Below are positions 17,258 through 25,924 of a stretch of 64,000 bases of DNA, piece after piece (position 1 is the stretch's first letter; each line of letters begins with the position of its first letter). Both the position numbers and the translations under genes were made by a program. Source of the stretch: JANRLJ01 sp033762735 (GTDB taxonomy: Bacteria > Chloroflexota > Anaerolineae > Aggregatilineales > Phototrophicaceae); the NCBI GenBank assembly GCA_033762735.1, contig JANRLJ010000221.1, positions 45,468 to 109,467 of the forward strand, written 5' to 3'. The notes beneath the pieces were generated by a model, which did not search any database, had not been told where the DNA came from, and saw nothing but the letters and a program-made list of their open reading frames with translations.

Positions 17258-17572
17258 ATGACCGACAATATCAATCCAGAGACTCCCCTGGACGAAGAGT
17301 CGCCCCGCACCCCGTTTGAGGAGTTCCTCTATCATCAGCGCCGCGCCCTGGAAGAAACAGGCAGAGCATTGGAAGCGCTGCTGCCGGAAGGCTTCCGCGT
17401 CCACAGCAACCAGGCCAGCAAGGAATTCACGCGCGGCTTCAAGGTGCTGGTCGATGCGGCGATGGACGAGATGAAGAAAGCCAGCAAGAAGGCCGAAAAC
17501 ACCGCCCAGGATGCCGACGACGACCGCCCTTCCACGACGGGCAAGACGAAGGTCAAAGTCCAGGTGGAGTAG
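17258..17572 (+). CDS. Small conserved-looking hypothetical protein
   Basis: A 104-residue soluble protein that I do not recognise. It is acidic at the N-terminus, has a helical middle (FEEFLYHQRRALEETGRALEALLPEGF and KEFTRGFKVLVDAAMDEMKKASKKAE, both split from longer runs), and a charged, disordered tail ending KTKVKVQVE. AAGGAG stands before the ATG, supporting a real gene. The amphipathic helices could mediate oligomerisation. There is no link to its neighbours except position between tldE and a RAYT gene. Confidence 0.75.
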   Translation: MTDNINPETPLDEESPRTPFEEFLYHQRRALEETGRALEALLPEGFRVHSNQASKEFTRGFKVLVDAAMDEMKKASKKAENTAQDADDDRPSTTGKTKVKVQVE

Positions 17573-17584
17573 GTTCAGACAGCT

Positions 17585-17611
17585 TGTAGGGACATGGCGT
17601 GCCATGTCCCT
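17585..17611. repeat. REP-like palindrome with ACATGGC stem
   Basis: TGTA then GGGACATG...CATGTCCC then TGC, a perfect stem unlike other family members in its inner bases. A partial second copy, TGCCATGTCCCTG, follows near 17635-17652. Confidence 0.7.
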
Positions 17612-17682
17612 GCTTCATTGGTTTTTCCTGTTGTGCCATGTCCCTGTTTCATCCCCTTCCCGTAGTGCGTCTGCAACAACCC

Positions 17683-18273
17683 TCAACGCTCATCCAAAGG
17701 TAAATTTTCACGATCATCCGACCAGTGCAAAGGGTTGTTCTGGATATAAGTTCGGGTTGCGTTTAGCTCCGACTCATCGCGAATAACCCGTTCATAATAA
17801 TTTTTCTGCCAAACGGACGCACCCTCCACCTCGCGAAGATGGTTGATGCCTTTGGTCGCGGCGGATTTGAAGGAACGAACAATCGCGCCAAGAGAACCAG
17901 GTGCAACCTTCGGACGTAAATTTGTTCGGTTGGTGGTTTGTAGGGGCGCAGCATGCTGCGCCCCTACAGGGACATCTGCCGTTAAATGATCGCGTTTAGG
18001 CGCATCCACAATCACGAGAATGCCGTGAATGTGATTGGGCATCACGACAAAGGCATCGCATTCTACATGAGGAAAATGATGGGGAATTGCGTCCCAGCAT
18101 TCGGTGACAATATGCCCAAATTCGCTTAACTGCATCATCCCTTCGGCAACCTCCCCAAACAGGTGTTCCCGCTGATGCGTACAGATCGTAAGAAAATAAG
18201 CGCCATTCTGGGTGTAATCATAGGATTGCAGCCGTATGGTTCGCCTGTGCCATTTGTGGATGATGTCGGCCAT
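17683..18273 (-). CDS. REP-associated tyrosine transposase (RAYT, Y1_Tnp), copy 1
   Basis: A 196-residue HUH endonuclease-like transposase. The metal-binding HUH motif is HIH (81-83) in VVMPNHIHGILVIV; the catalytic tyrosine is Y159 or Y160 in KNYYERVI. Known RAYTs cut and join single-stranded REP hairpins. Residues about 102-112 (VPVGAQHAAPL) are encoded by a REP-like palindrome lying in-frame in the gene, at 17939-17968. The same insertion is in copy 2. The gene follows an SH3-repeat membrane protein gene by 27 bases on the same strand. N-terminus MADIIHKWHRRTIRLQSYDY looks natural, so the start at 18273 is preferred. Confidence 0.88.
   Translation of the reverse strand: MADIIHKWHRRTIRLQSYDYTQNGAYFLTICTHQREHLFGEVAEGMMQLSEFGHIVTECWDAIPHHFPHVECDAFVVMPNHIHGILVIVDAPKRDHLTADVPVGAQHAAPLQTTNRTNLRPKVAPGSLGAIVRSFKSAATKGINHLREVEGASVWQKNYYERVIRDESELNATRTYIQNNPLHWSDDRENLPLDER
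17939..17968. repeat. REP-like palindrome inside RAYT copy 1
   Basis: TGTAG then the 20-base palindrome GGGCGCAGCATGCTGCGCCC then TACA, in phase with the reading frame on the minus strand. It encodes GAQHAAP within a stretch that is otherwise diverged between the two RAYT genes. Confidence 0.85.
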
Positions 18274-18300
18274 GTGCGCCTTTGATGTTCGAGGTGATTT

Positions 18301-19863
18301 TCAATCAAGCACGGGTATCGTTTCTAAATCAGCCAAAAGTGTTCCCCAGGAAACAGCAATCCAGCCGCGCACACCGAGAAATTCGACACGCACATAGCGG
18401 TTATCTACTGTACGCCCAAGAATTCTAAGAAAAACGTCATCCACTTCAAGAAGGATGTCTGCGTTAAGCTCAGGGCTTGACCTTAAGTAACCACCATTAG
18501 GGCCGACAAAAAGCAAGGGATGGTTTTCTGAGTAAATGGGCAGGCTGTTTACATCCCCGGTAACACGTCCCCATGACGACGCAATCCAGCCGGCACGAGT
18601 CCCATAGTGCACGAGGTAATAGCCTGTCCTTGTGCGTCCAACGATACTCATAGCAGCATATTCAACACTAATCAGCGTCTCTTGATCGTATTCCGGTAAA
18701 CGACGCAGTGTTCCCCCAAGCTGACCTACGTAAAAGATTGGTCGATCTGCTTCCAATTGAGGAACTGTTGCCAAATTTCCAATAACGGTGCCGGAGTTAC
18801 GCTGTACCCAGCCAACATAATTTTGATAAACAATCAAATAGTAATTTTGATCCGAGGTTTTACCGATAATAGGTACAACGATTTGTTCCAAATATGCAAT
18901 AACATTATCAGCGCTTTCCGCTGATGTTCGGACGGTGGCACGATAACCTGTAACAGAAAGATATGATTCATGGGGGTCGATAACCGGAATAGCTGAAATT
19001 TCCCCTTCTACCCGTCCCCAAATGATGTATATCCACCCCATTGTGACACCGTGCCTGACGAGAAAATAGTCACTGTCTCTGGTTCGACCAAGTATGTCAA
19101 GCCTGATACCACGAACAACGGCCTGTGTTTGTGCTGTAGGTGATGGAAATGGACGGATAATGCCGTTGATTTGACCAACATGGAAAGTAGGCCGAGGGGC
19201 AGATGAAAAAACTGGAACAGAGTAAGGGTCAGCCGGGATTTGCGCGAGTGCTGTAGCAGTCATGTTTTCACGACGAGCTATGGCAGTTGTCGTCAGATTG
19301 GCGGCATTCACCATCCTTGTGGCTTGAGCATTGGCCGTAGCTGTTGAATTTGCTACACGACCTTCACTCACTGCGGCTACAGATGTAGAGCGTCGATTTA
19401 TCAAATCCTGAGTCGCGGTTAAATTGGCTTCTGCTTCGGCGGATGAAGTCAACTCAATACGACGTGTGGCGGTGTTTTCTACCTGTTGCGCCTCGCGTGT
19501 GCCATTACTTTGTGCAGTAGCCGTTCCATCTGCATTTGCTGTTTCAACAGCGCGTTGGGTCGCCGCAGCAAAATCATTCGCAGCTTCGAGTGTCTGAATG
19601 CTCTGTTCGGCTTGCGCCGTTGCAGTCTCAACAACATAGGTTGGCAAAGCGGCAATATAGGTTGCGGTAGCGGAAGGGTCGTCAGGACTTGCTAAGAACA
19701 AATCATTTAGAGAGATATTTGCAACACGTAGTGCAACAAAGGCAGCGATAACCGCCGCAATAAGAATTGCACCTGCTTCAGAGAATATATATGTAATTAT
19801 GTAATACCAGAATGACCGGGAATTTTTGCTGGGTGCTTTGGCGTTCTCAGGACTTTTATCCAT
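18301..19863 (-). CDS. Membrane-anchored protein with four SH3-like repeats
   Basis: A 520-residue protein of unknown function. One transmembrane segment is near residues 28-47 (FSEAGAILIAAVIAAFVALR), so the rest probably lies outside the cytoplasm. Residues 60-220 are Ala/Thr-rich with TATA- and ATA-type runs, likely an extended stalk. Residues about 225-520 hold four repeats of roughly 73 residues; each has a pattern ILGRT...Y.LV..G..GWI...WG....D...IPV, fitting bacterial SH3-type domains. Base composition is lower in GC than most neighbours. It is followed by a RAYT gene 27 bases away, as is the SH3-terminated protein near 24.5 kb. Binding of cell-wall material is inference. Confidence 0.8.
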   Translation of the reverse strand: MDKSPENAKAPSKNSRSFWYYIITYIFSEAGAILIAAVIAAFVALRVANISLNDLFLASPDDPSATATYIAALPTYVVETATAQAEQSIQTLEAANDFAAATQRAVETANADGTATAQSNGTREAQQVENTATRRIELTSSAEAEANLTATQDLINRRSTSVAAVSEGRVANSTATANAQATRMVNAANLTTTAIARRENMTATALAQIPADPYSVPVFSSAPRPTFHVGQINGIIRPFPSPTAQTQAVVRGIRLDILGRTRDSDYFLVRHGVTMGWIYIIWGRVEGEISAIPVIDPHESYLSVTGYRATVRTSAESADNVIAYLEQIVVPIIGKTSDQNYYLIVYQNYVGWVQRNSGTVIGNLATVPQLEADRPIFYVGQLGGTLRRLPEYDQETLISVEYAAMSIVGRTRTGYYLVHYGTRAGWIASSWGRVTGDVNSLPIYSENHPLLFVGPNGGYLRSSPELNADILLEVDDVFLRILGRTVDNRYVRVEFLGVRGWIAVSWGTLLADLETIPVLD

Positions 19864-19964
19864 GATGCAGTCCGTAGTAGAAAGAGATGTGAGATATGAA
19901 TATTTTTATATCATAGCGCACCAACGATCATAATCGCAATCACATTCTTGGCTTACATTGGGTT

Positions 19965-20001
19965 AAAAAAATGAAAGATGACCGTCTTCGTCATCTTTCA
20001 T
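19965..20001 (-). terminator. Rho-independent terminator after the ABC1-kinase gene
   Basis: Perfect 12-bp stem ATGAAAGATGAC / GTCATCTTTCAT with a seven-base loop, and on the minus strand a run of T residues directly after it (AAAAAA at 19965-19970 on the plus strand). It lies about 20 bases beyond the stop at 20023. Confidence 0.85.
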
Positions 20002-20022
20002 AAAAATGGGCAGTTTTAGAAA

Positions 20023-22083
20023 TCAATCCCGCAAAAAGCCCACCAGCATCATCGCTAGAGCCACCGCAAAACCGATTGCCCCCAGCGTCGCATAGCCTCC
20101 TGTGAATAGAATCGCGGAGGCGACCAGAAGGCTTCCGAACACGACCGAGCGCTGTGTTTTGCGGCTCTCTTTTTCCAGCCGCTTCAACTGGGCGCGGTGG
20201 GTAAGGCTCGGCTCGGCGATAATGCGGAGTTCGCCCTTTTCCAACTGCTGAATGACGGAATCGACCCGTGTTACCGGAGCGGTCACGGGCGAGATGGTGC
20301 GCCGTACCACCTCATCCGCCACATTGCGTAGCACCTGTGCACCGTTGCCGCTGAACAGGCTTTGCAGAATCGGCAGTCCCAACCCCGCCGCACCGGGCAG
20401 CGCGGGCATCTTTTCCACGCCGAAGCCCTTTGCGATCAGCTTTTCGGTGTAAGGCATTAACTCTGTCCACGCATTAAAGTGCGGGTCAAGGCTGGTCGCC
20501 ATGCCGCTCAGGATGCTAATGGTGCGTCCGAGATAGATGAAGTCCTGTGGGATATAAAACGGCATGGAGAAGATCAGATCGCTGAATTCGTCGGCGAGGT
20601 CGGCCACGCTGTCGAAGTCCATCGTCCGCATGTCGGTCATGCTCATGCCCCACACCTGATCGAAAGCGGCTTTGGCGGCTTCCTCGATGCGGCTGATGTC
20701 TGCGCCGGGCAGCAGAAAGCCGAGTTCCTGATAGCCGCGTATCAGCGTCTTGTAATCGCGTGTGAGGACGGCGTTGAGCGTACTGACCATGCCCTCTGCA
20801 ATCTCGCGAGTCAGCGTCCCGGTCATGCCAAAGTCAATGAAGATCAGGTAGAAAGGGCGGCCTTCGGGGCCAATCTTCTGTCCCGGTTCCAGCGGCAGCG
20901 GATAGACGAACAGGTTGCCGGGGTGCGGGTCGGCGTGGAAGAAATAGTGGTCGAAGACCTGTTCCAGATAGGTGTCCATCATCCGCTTGGCGACGGCCTT
21001 GCGGCTGATGCCCGCCCGTTCCATCGCCTCGAAGTCGTTGATCTTGATGCTGGTCACATCCTCGATGGTGAGCACCTGATCGGTGGAGTGTTCGTTGTAG
21101 GTGGTGGGGATATAAACGCCCATATCGTCTTTGAACATCTGCGCGAAACGATAGGCGTTATAGGCTTCGTGCTTGTAGGAGAGTTCTTGCAGAAGCACCG
21201 CGCCAAATTCATCCACCAGCGCCACCGCATCACAGCGGCGGGAGATAAACGAGAAACGCATGGCAATCCGGGCGACCACGCGCATCGCGGCCAGATCGGT
21301 GTAGCAGATTTCGCGGATGCCGGGGCGCTGTACCTTGACCACGACCTTATCGCCGTTGAGCAGCGTGGCTTTATGCGCCTGCCCCAGCGACGCCGCCGCA
21401 ATCGGCTGTTCGTTAAAACTCGCATAGCGCTGCCGAATCGGCCCCAGTTCGCGCTCCAGCACCGCCCGAATTTTGTTAAACCGGATGGTGGGCACTTCGT
21501 CCTGCAAGCCTTCGAGTTCCTTGAGGATTTCTTCCGGCAGGATGTCGTAGCGGGTGGAGATAAACTGCCCTAGCTTGATGAACACCCCACCCAGTTCGCC
21601 CGCGAAGCCGCGAAACTCGCGCGCATAGCCTTTCCAGCGATTCGTATTGGTGCGATCTACCCACTCCGGCGCAACCTTGCGGAAATAGACCTGCCAGAAG
21701 ATCAGCCGCAAAAACAAAACACCTGCGAACACAATCGTGCGCCAGAAGCGCCACTGCATCCGCAGCGACCGAGAACGGCGCGGGTTGCTGGCGACCGTAC
21801 TTTCGTCGGGTGAAGGGATATAGTCCGGCTTCGGCTCGGTCACAAGGTCGGCGTTATCAAGGAACGCGGGTTCCGCCACCGGGTCAACGGACAGCGTTGG
21901 CTTGACCGGAACGAGTGCCCTGCTTTCGTTCGCGCTGCCATTGCGATAACCGTTTGTGGTCGTGCTGCTGGCTGGTGGCGGCGTCAGGGGCGACGCATCC
22001 GCCGCCCCTGTCCCATTTCCGTTCAGGTCAGCTTCAGTTGGTGCTAAAGCGGATGCGGAGCGTGGACTCTTCAAATCTTGCAT
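20023..22083 (-). CDS. ABC1/UbiB-type atypical protein kinase
   Basis: A 686-residue member of the ABC1/ADCK/UbiB family. The family-specific KLGQFISTRYDILP loop, the alanine-rich loop QPIAAASLGQAHKA, the lysine in VVVKVQRP, HADPHPGN and IDFGMTG are all present in order. The N-terminal 100 residues are low-complexity (Pro/Ser/Thr/Asn) and precede a hydrophobic segment; the C-terminus ends with two transmembrane helices. Family members support isoprenoid-quinone or lipid metabolism. It overlaps the upstream arsA-like gene: the ATG at 22083 gives 50 bases of overlap, and no better start is seen nearer the conserved region except internal positions. Together with the ArsA-like gene it forms an operon. 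Confidence 0.9.
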   Translation of the reverse strand: MQDLKSPRSASALAPTEADLNGNGTGAADASPLTPPPASSTTTNGYRNGSANESRALVPVKPTLSVDPVAEPAFLDNADLVTEPKPDYIPSPDESTVASNPRRSRSLRMQWRFWRTIVFAGVLFLRLIFWQVYFRKVAPEWVDRTNTNRWKGYAREFRGFAGELGGVFIKLGQFISTRYDILPEEILKELEGLQDEVPTIRFNKIRAVLERELGPIRQRYASFNEQPIAAASLGQAHKATLLNGDKVVVKVQRPGIREICYTDLAAMRVVARIAMRFSFISRRCDAVALVDEFGAVLLQELSYKHEAYNAYRFAQMFKDDMGVYIPTTYNEHSTDQVLTIEDVTSIKINDFEAMERAGISRKAVAKRMMDTYLEQVFDHYFFHADPHPGNLFVYPLPLEPGQKIGPEGRPFYLIFIDFGMTGTLTREIAEGMVSTLNAVLTRDYKTLIRGYQELGFLLPGADISRIEEAAKAAFDQVWGMSMTDMRTMDFDSVADLADEFSDLIFSMPFYIPQDFIYLGRTISILSGMATSLDPHFNAWTELMPYTEKLIAKGFGVEKMPALPGAAGLGLPILQSLFSGNGAQVLRNVADEVVRRTISPVTAPVTRVDSVIQQLEKGELRIIAEPSLTHRAQLKRLEKESRKTQRSVVFGSLLVASAILFTGGYATLGAIGFAVALAMMLVGFLRD

Positions 22084-23212
22084 CGGCAATTTCCAGGTCC
22101 CAGAGGGCATACGGTAAGACGATATTACGGCGGTATGGCCCGACCCTCAAGGTCAGCTCATCCCGCGAACGATACAGATCCATGTCATTCTTATCCGCGA
22201 ACGGCAGCGGCACCATCAGGCTGTACTGCCCGCTGGACTCGTCCTTCTCGATGCGGTGCGTCGTCCCGTCAAACATACGCTCCGCCGGGTTCTGATCGCC
22301 ATACAACTCCGTCGCCAGCCGTCGCAGCGCATCCAGCCCGGTTACTTCTCCGCCGAACATGGGCGCCTTCATCAGCGGCAGACCACCAAAAGCCTCGTCG
22401 ATAAAGGCGATGTTGTCCTTCTGGTTGACCTTCCACATGGCGAAGTAGGGGTCGGTCACTTCGTCGGGAATGATGCGGTTGCAGATGATGGCATCGGTGG
22501 CATAACCGTACAGGTTGAGATAGGTATAGGTGCGCTGCGTCTCCTTGATGACCATCTTTTCAGGATTGACGACCAGGCGGATGCTGCTGATCTTCGGGTC
22601 GGCCAGCATATCGCGCACTTTATCCAGTGTATCAAACAGCGACTTGACCTGATCCCAGGCATCTTCGTCCGGGAGGCTGTCGTTGCTGCGCCCCAGCACA
22701 CGCCCAATCGGACGCAGCAGTTTGGCCGCGCCGCGCGTCAGCGACAGCACGCGGGTCAGCCACCAGCGCGTCACATCCGGCAGGCTGAGCAGGCGCAGCG
22801 TTTCGGCGGTCGGGGCAGCATCCACGACCAGCACATCGAACTCGCCGTCCTGCACATACTTGTTAATCCAGAGCAGATGCGCCCCTTCTTCCAGGCCGGG
22901 CAGGATGGTCACTTCTTCCGCCACGATGTCATCCACACCGTTGCGGCTGAACAGGGCGACCATGTACTTCTGGAAGCGCCCCCAGTACTTGTCCATCGAG
23001 TAGCGGGCGTCCACTTCCTGCGCCCACAGGTTCGGGTAGAGTTCAACCGGCTCCGGGCCGATTTTCTTTTCCAGGGAATCCGCCAAGCTGTGGGCGGTGT
23101 CGGTGCTGATGACGATGGTTTTGAGGCCCATTTCGGCACAACGCAGCGCTGTCGCCGCGCTGATGCTGGTTTTGCCAACGCCGCCTTTGCCCGTGTGTAC
23201 GATAACGCGCAT
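22034..23212 (-). CDS. ArsA/Get3-family ATPase
   Basis: A 392-residue ATPase with one deviant Walker A, TGKGGVGKT, starting at residue 7, and a second conserved stretch DTAHSLADSLEKKIG. The middle part has family segments DVLVVDAAPTAETLRLLSLP and LVVNPEKMVIKETQRTY. Residues about 300-392 form the ArsA_HSP20-like C-terminal domain (PLPFADKNDMDLYRSRDELT and following). The ATG at 23212 puts the P-loop at residue 7; the longer frame is unlikely. Known relatives target tail-anchored proteins or pump arsenite. No arsenic genes are nearby, so a membrane-protein role with the adjacent ABC1 kinase is more likely (inference). Confidence 0.9.
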   Translation of the reverse strand: MRVIVHTGKGGVGKTSISAATALRCAEMGLKTIVISTDTAHSLADSLEKKIGPEPVELYPNLWAQEVDARYSMDKYWGRFQKYMVALFSRNGVDDIVAEEVTILPGLEEGAHLLWINKYVQDGEFDVLVVDAAPTAETLRLLSLPDVTRWWLTRVLSLTRGAAKLLRPIGRVLGRSNDSLPDEDAWDQVKSLFDTLDKVRDMLADPKISSIRLVVNPEKMVIKETQRTYTYLNLYGYATDAIICNRIIPDEVTDPYFAMWKVNQKDNIAFIDEAFGGLPLMKAPMFGGEVTGLDALRRLATELYGDQNPAERMFDGTTHRIEKDESSGQYSLMVPLPFADKNDMDLYRSRDELTLRVGPYRRNIVLPYALWDLEIADARFEESTLRIRFSTN

Positions 23213-23242
23213 GGCTTTGTGTCTCCGTTCACAATTGACTAA

Positions 23243-23280
23243 ATTATACACGAGTTTGGCGCGAACTTCCGCGAAAGTTC
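23243..23280 (-). promoter_or_regulatory. Candidate promoter and operator for the ArsA-like gene
   Basis: TATAAT on the minus strand at 23243-23248. Next to it GAACTT (23263-23268) and AAGTTC (23275-23280) form an inverted repeat over the expected -35 region; this could bind a repressor. The -35 box itself is weak. Confidence 0.45.
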
Positions 23281-23504
23281 ACGTACATTCATATACGCTT
23301 TAGGTTGGGCGTGGTTGCGGTGGGCGGAGAATTTCTGATGGAGATATAAGATTTGACGCATAGGGGCAAAGTACGCGAAGAATCGCAAAGAAGTAATTTT
23401 GAATCAGTAAATGGAGGCAATTTTTGTCTTTACCGATTTTTGACCTTCTGGAAGTATTATTGTAATCTAAATGAGAATAGGCACTCATAGAACACAGGCA
23501 ACCC

Positions 23505-24536
23505 ATGTCACAACCAATTGGCAACCGTACCTCCTGCCTTAGTGCTACATTTAGCTTGATTGCTGCGTTTCTTGGATGTATTGCTGCTTTAATCACTGTA
23601 GGTGCAGCGGTGATAGCAGCAGGCTGGATCGATAATCCCTTTAAGCTTCCTACAGAAGTCGCCGCTGTAACAGCGGAAAGCAGCGAAACGCCTGCGCCTA
23701 CGTCTAGCTCCACACCAGAATCAACCCGAACGCCGCTTCCGACAGCAACGCCTACTCGAACGCCTCGGCCAACGGCAACCCCTCCTGCTTTTACAAGCCG
23801 TGATTTTATTTTTGATGTATCTCACCCCAGTATATGGCTTCAACAAAATATTACTGCGTCAACAGAGCCGAACACATGGACAATGAGTGGGGATGCTTGG
23901 TTAGACTATCTCCCAAATATAGGGCTTTGTTTAGCTGATTTCAGCTATTTTGCAATTACTCTCAAAGTTCCATTAGGAATAGACGACAGAACATTACAAA
24001 TATATTACACATTAAACAATAATGGAGATTTTTCTGAGGAGCATTCATTTCGTCGTCGTCTCGGAACCTCAGATCAATTAGGAACTTATTTTTACCCAGT
24101 TCAAAATCTCAACTTCCTAGTGGGAGATCGTTTAACAGACATAAGACTTGACCCTGCCGAGGGTTCAAGTTCTCAAAGTGCAGAAGTTGTAATTTCGGAT
24201 TTTCGCCTTATACGTTCAAATAATGGGACTAGTTATTGTATTACTAATCCAACGGGTGTTGTTGTACCACCTTCAGTTCCGATAATAGCGAGAGTAAATT
24301 TACCCACAGATACACCCTTTACACCTGTATATGTTCGTGATAATGCAACTTGGGAAGAAAGCGGTGTCATCTTTGATCGAGAGGAAATCACTGTTCTCGG
24401 ACGCCGCCAGATTCAAGGAGAGCGTTGGATTAAATTTATTTCTGATGACGCGAGAGAGGCGTGGATTTTAGCCACTTTTGTTGACTTACCTAATAACATT
24501 GCATTCAACGGTCTACCGTTGGTAATTGATAACTAG
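23505..24536 (+). CDS. Membrane-anchored protein with Thr/Pro linker and C-terminal SH3-like segment
   Basis: A 343-residue protein of unknown function. One hydrophobic segment near residues 16-42 (SLIAAFLGCIAALITVGAAVIAAG) anchors it. Residues 55-90 are Thr/Pro-rich (TPAPTSSSTPESTRTPLPTA and similar), a stalk. Residues 95-240 form a beta-rich domain not recognised. The C-terminus, with VLGRRQIQGERWIKF then AWILATFV and a final PLVIDN, resembles the last SH3-like repeat of the 520-residue protein near 18.3 kb (ILGRT...GWI...PVLD). Lower GC than the backbone. A RAYT gene overlaps its last bases. Confidence 0.75.
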   Translation: MSQPIGNRTSCLSATFSLIAAFLGCIAALITVGAAVIAAGWIDNPFKLPTEVAAVTAESSETPAPTSSSTPESTRTPLPTATPTRTPRPTATPPAFTSRDFIFDVSHPSIWLQQNITASTEPNTWTMSGDAWLDYLPNIGLCLADFSYFAITLKVPLGIDDRTLQIYYTLNNNGDFSEEHSFRRRLGTSDQLGTYFYPVQNLNFLVGDRLTDIRLDPAEGSSSQSAEVVISDFRLIRSNNGTSYCITNPTGVVVPPSVPIIARVNLPTDTPFTPVYVRDNATWEESGVIFDREEITVLGRRQIQGERWIKFISDDAREAWILATFVDLPNNIAFNGLPLVIDN

Positions 24537-25116
24537 CGCAGATCGTTTTACTCGCGGTTCCATCCGCCTTGCCGATTATGATTATGCCCAGAACGGCGCG
24601 TATTTCGTGACCCTCTGCACGAATCAGCGGGAACATCTGTTTGGGGAGGTTCTCGAAGGGGTGATGCGGTTGAGCGAATTTGGGCAGGTTGTCGCCGAAT
24701 GTTGGGACGCGATTCCCAATCATTTTCCCCATGTGGAATGTGATGCCTTTGTCGTGATGCCCAATCATCTACACGGCATTATCGTGATTGTGGATGCGCC
24801 TCGTACCGTCAAATCAACGTCTAACGTCCCCGTAGGGGCGCAGCATGCTGCGCCCCTACAACCCACCAATCGATCAAATTCACGCCCAAATGTTGCGCCC
24901 GGTTCTCTTGGTGCGATTGTTCGTTCGTTCAAATCCGCCGCCACCAAAAGCATCAATCGGCTCCGTCAGGTCAAAGGCGCACCTGTATGGCAGCGGAATT
25001 ACTACGAACACATCATCCGCAACGACCGCGAATTAGACGCCTTCCGTGACTACATCCTTAGCAACCCTGCACAATGGGAATTTGACCGGGACAATGTGCC
25101 AATCGACGAGCGGTAG
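24526..25116 (+). CDS. REP-associated tyrosine transposase (RAYT, Y1_Tnp), copy 2
   Basis: A 196-residue protein closely similar to copy 1 at the same length. HUH motif HLH (81-83), catalytic Tyr in RNYYEHII. The frame has no ATG before residue 47; the first start is a TTG at 24526 inside the last 11 bases of the upstream gene, so it depends on translation of that gene or on a non-ATG start. Alternatively its original start has been lost; possibly inactive. The in-frame palindrome lies at 24832-24860, at the same residues as copy 1. The gene is convergent with thiN, nine bases apart. Confidence 0.82.
   Translation: MITSADRFTRGSIRLADYDYAQNGAYFVTLCTNQREHLFGEVLEGVMRLSEFGQVVAECWDAIPNHFPHVECDAFVVMPNHLHGIIVIVDAPRTVKSTSNVPVGAQHAAPLQPTNRSNSRPNVAPGSLGAIVRSFKSAATKSINRLRQVKGAPVWQRNYYEHIIRNDRELDAFRDYILSNPAQWEFDRDNVPIDER
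24832..24860. repeat. REP-like palindrome inside RAYT copy 2
   Basis: Same 20-base core GGGCGCAGCATGCTGCGCCC as in copy 1, in the same reading phase. The 29-base unit is identical although adjacent coding bases differ. Confidence 0.85.
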
Positions 25117-25125
25117 AAGCTGAAG

Positions 25126-25782
25126 CTAAGCGCGGCCAACCGTATGCACCAGCAGCAGCAGACCATCGCGGAACGTCACCGTCGCAGCATCGCCAGTCAT
25201 CACGTTACTGATGCCCCTCGCGGGGCCAAAAAGCAGGGGTTCATCCTTCAGCGGATAATACAGGCCGTCGGTGATAATGCCCTGCACCGCCCCGCCGAGG
25301 GGAATCAGGGAAATCGTATCGCCTGCTGTGCCGGAAATATGATGTTCACCGGGATGCAGCAGGCGCGTTTCCTGCTTACCCGCCATCAGCCGCACATCGC
25401 GCCCGGCCAGCAACGGCAGCGCCAGCAGGTAGATATTGCCGAGCGTCTGGTCGATTCGATCTCCGACACCGCCGATGATGCGAATCCAGTCAATGCCGCG
25501 TTCGGCCACCACGTTCAGTGCCAGTTCGAGATCGGTGGCGTCCTTCTCCGGCGGATGCCGCAGCGCCTCCGCCCCATTCGCCAGCACCGCATCAAGTTCC
25601 TCGCCCGTGAGCGAGTCCATATCCCCGACGATCACAGCAACTCGGTATCCAAAGGCCTGCGCGACTCGTGCGCCACCGTCGGCGGCGACAATCAGCGCGT
25701 CACCAGCCGCAGTGAGGGCGCGCCGCACCATTGGGCCGTCGTTGCGGTCGCCGTTGGCAAAGATCAGAGCTTTTTTGGACAT
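25126..25782 (-). CDS. thiN: Thiamine pyrophosphokinase
   Basis: A 218-residue enzyme that converts thiamine to thiamine diphosphate using ATP. Landmarks: ADGGARVAQAFG, VGDMDSLTGEEL with the catalytic acidic residues, KDATDLELAL, and GGVGDRIDQTLGNIYLL (with the arginine and aspartates used for binding). The C-terminal half is beta-rich (the thiamine-binding domain), ending with SNVMTGDAATVTF. Two in-frame ATGs (25791, 25782) lack a good ribosome-binding site; I use the second, which begins MSKKALIFANGD. Confidence 0.93.
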   Translation of the reverse strand: MSKKALIFANGDRNDGPMVRRALTAAGDALIVAADGGARVAQAFGYRVAVIVGDMDSLTGEELDAVLANGAEALRHPPEKDATDLELALNVVAERGIDWIRIIGGVGDRIDQTLGNIYLLALPLLAGRDVRLMAGKQETRLLHPGEHHISGTAGDTISLIPLGGAVQGIITDGLYYPLKDEPLLFGPARGISNVMTGDAATVTFRDGLLLLVHTVGRA

Positions 25783-25924
25783 TGGGGGCATAAAACAAAG
25801 CGGTCAGCTTTCAGCAGTTGGCGCAGGAGAAGCTAATTTGAACACGAATGATTGTTGTACTGGCGACCCGGCGAGCCGCCCCTAAAATTATTCATAAGCG
25901 TTTCGATTAATACAGAAGTGTTCT

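Noticed and set aside
17683..25116. Region between the two RAYT genes as a composite transposon
   Set aside because: The RAYT genes point in opposite directions and RAYTs do not move composite elements; the enclosed ABC1-ArsA genes are GC-typical host genes.
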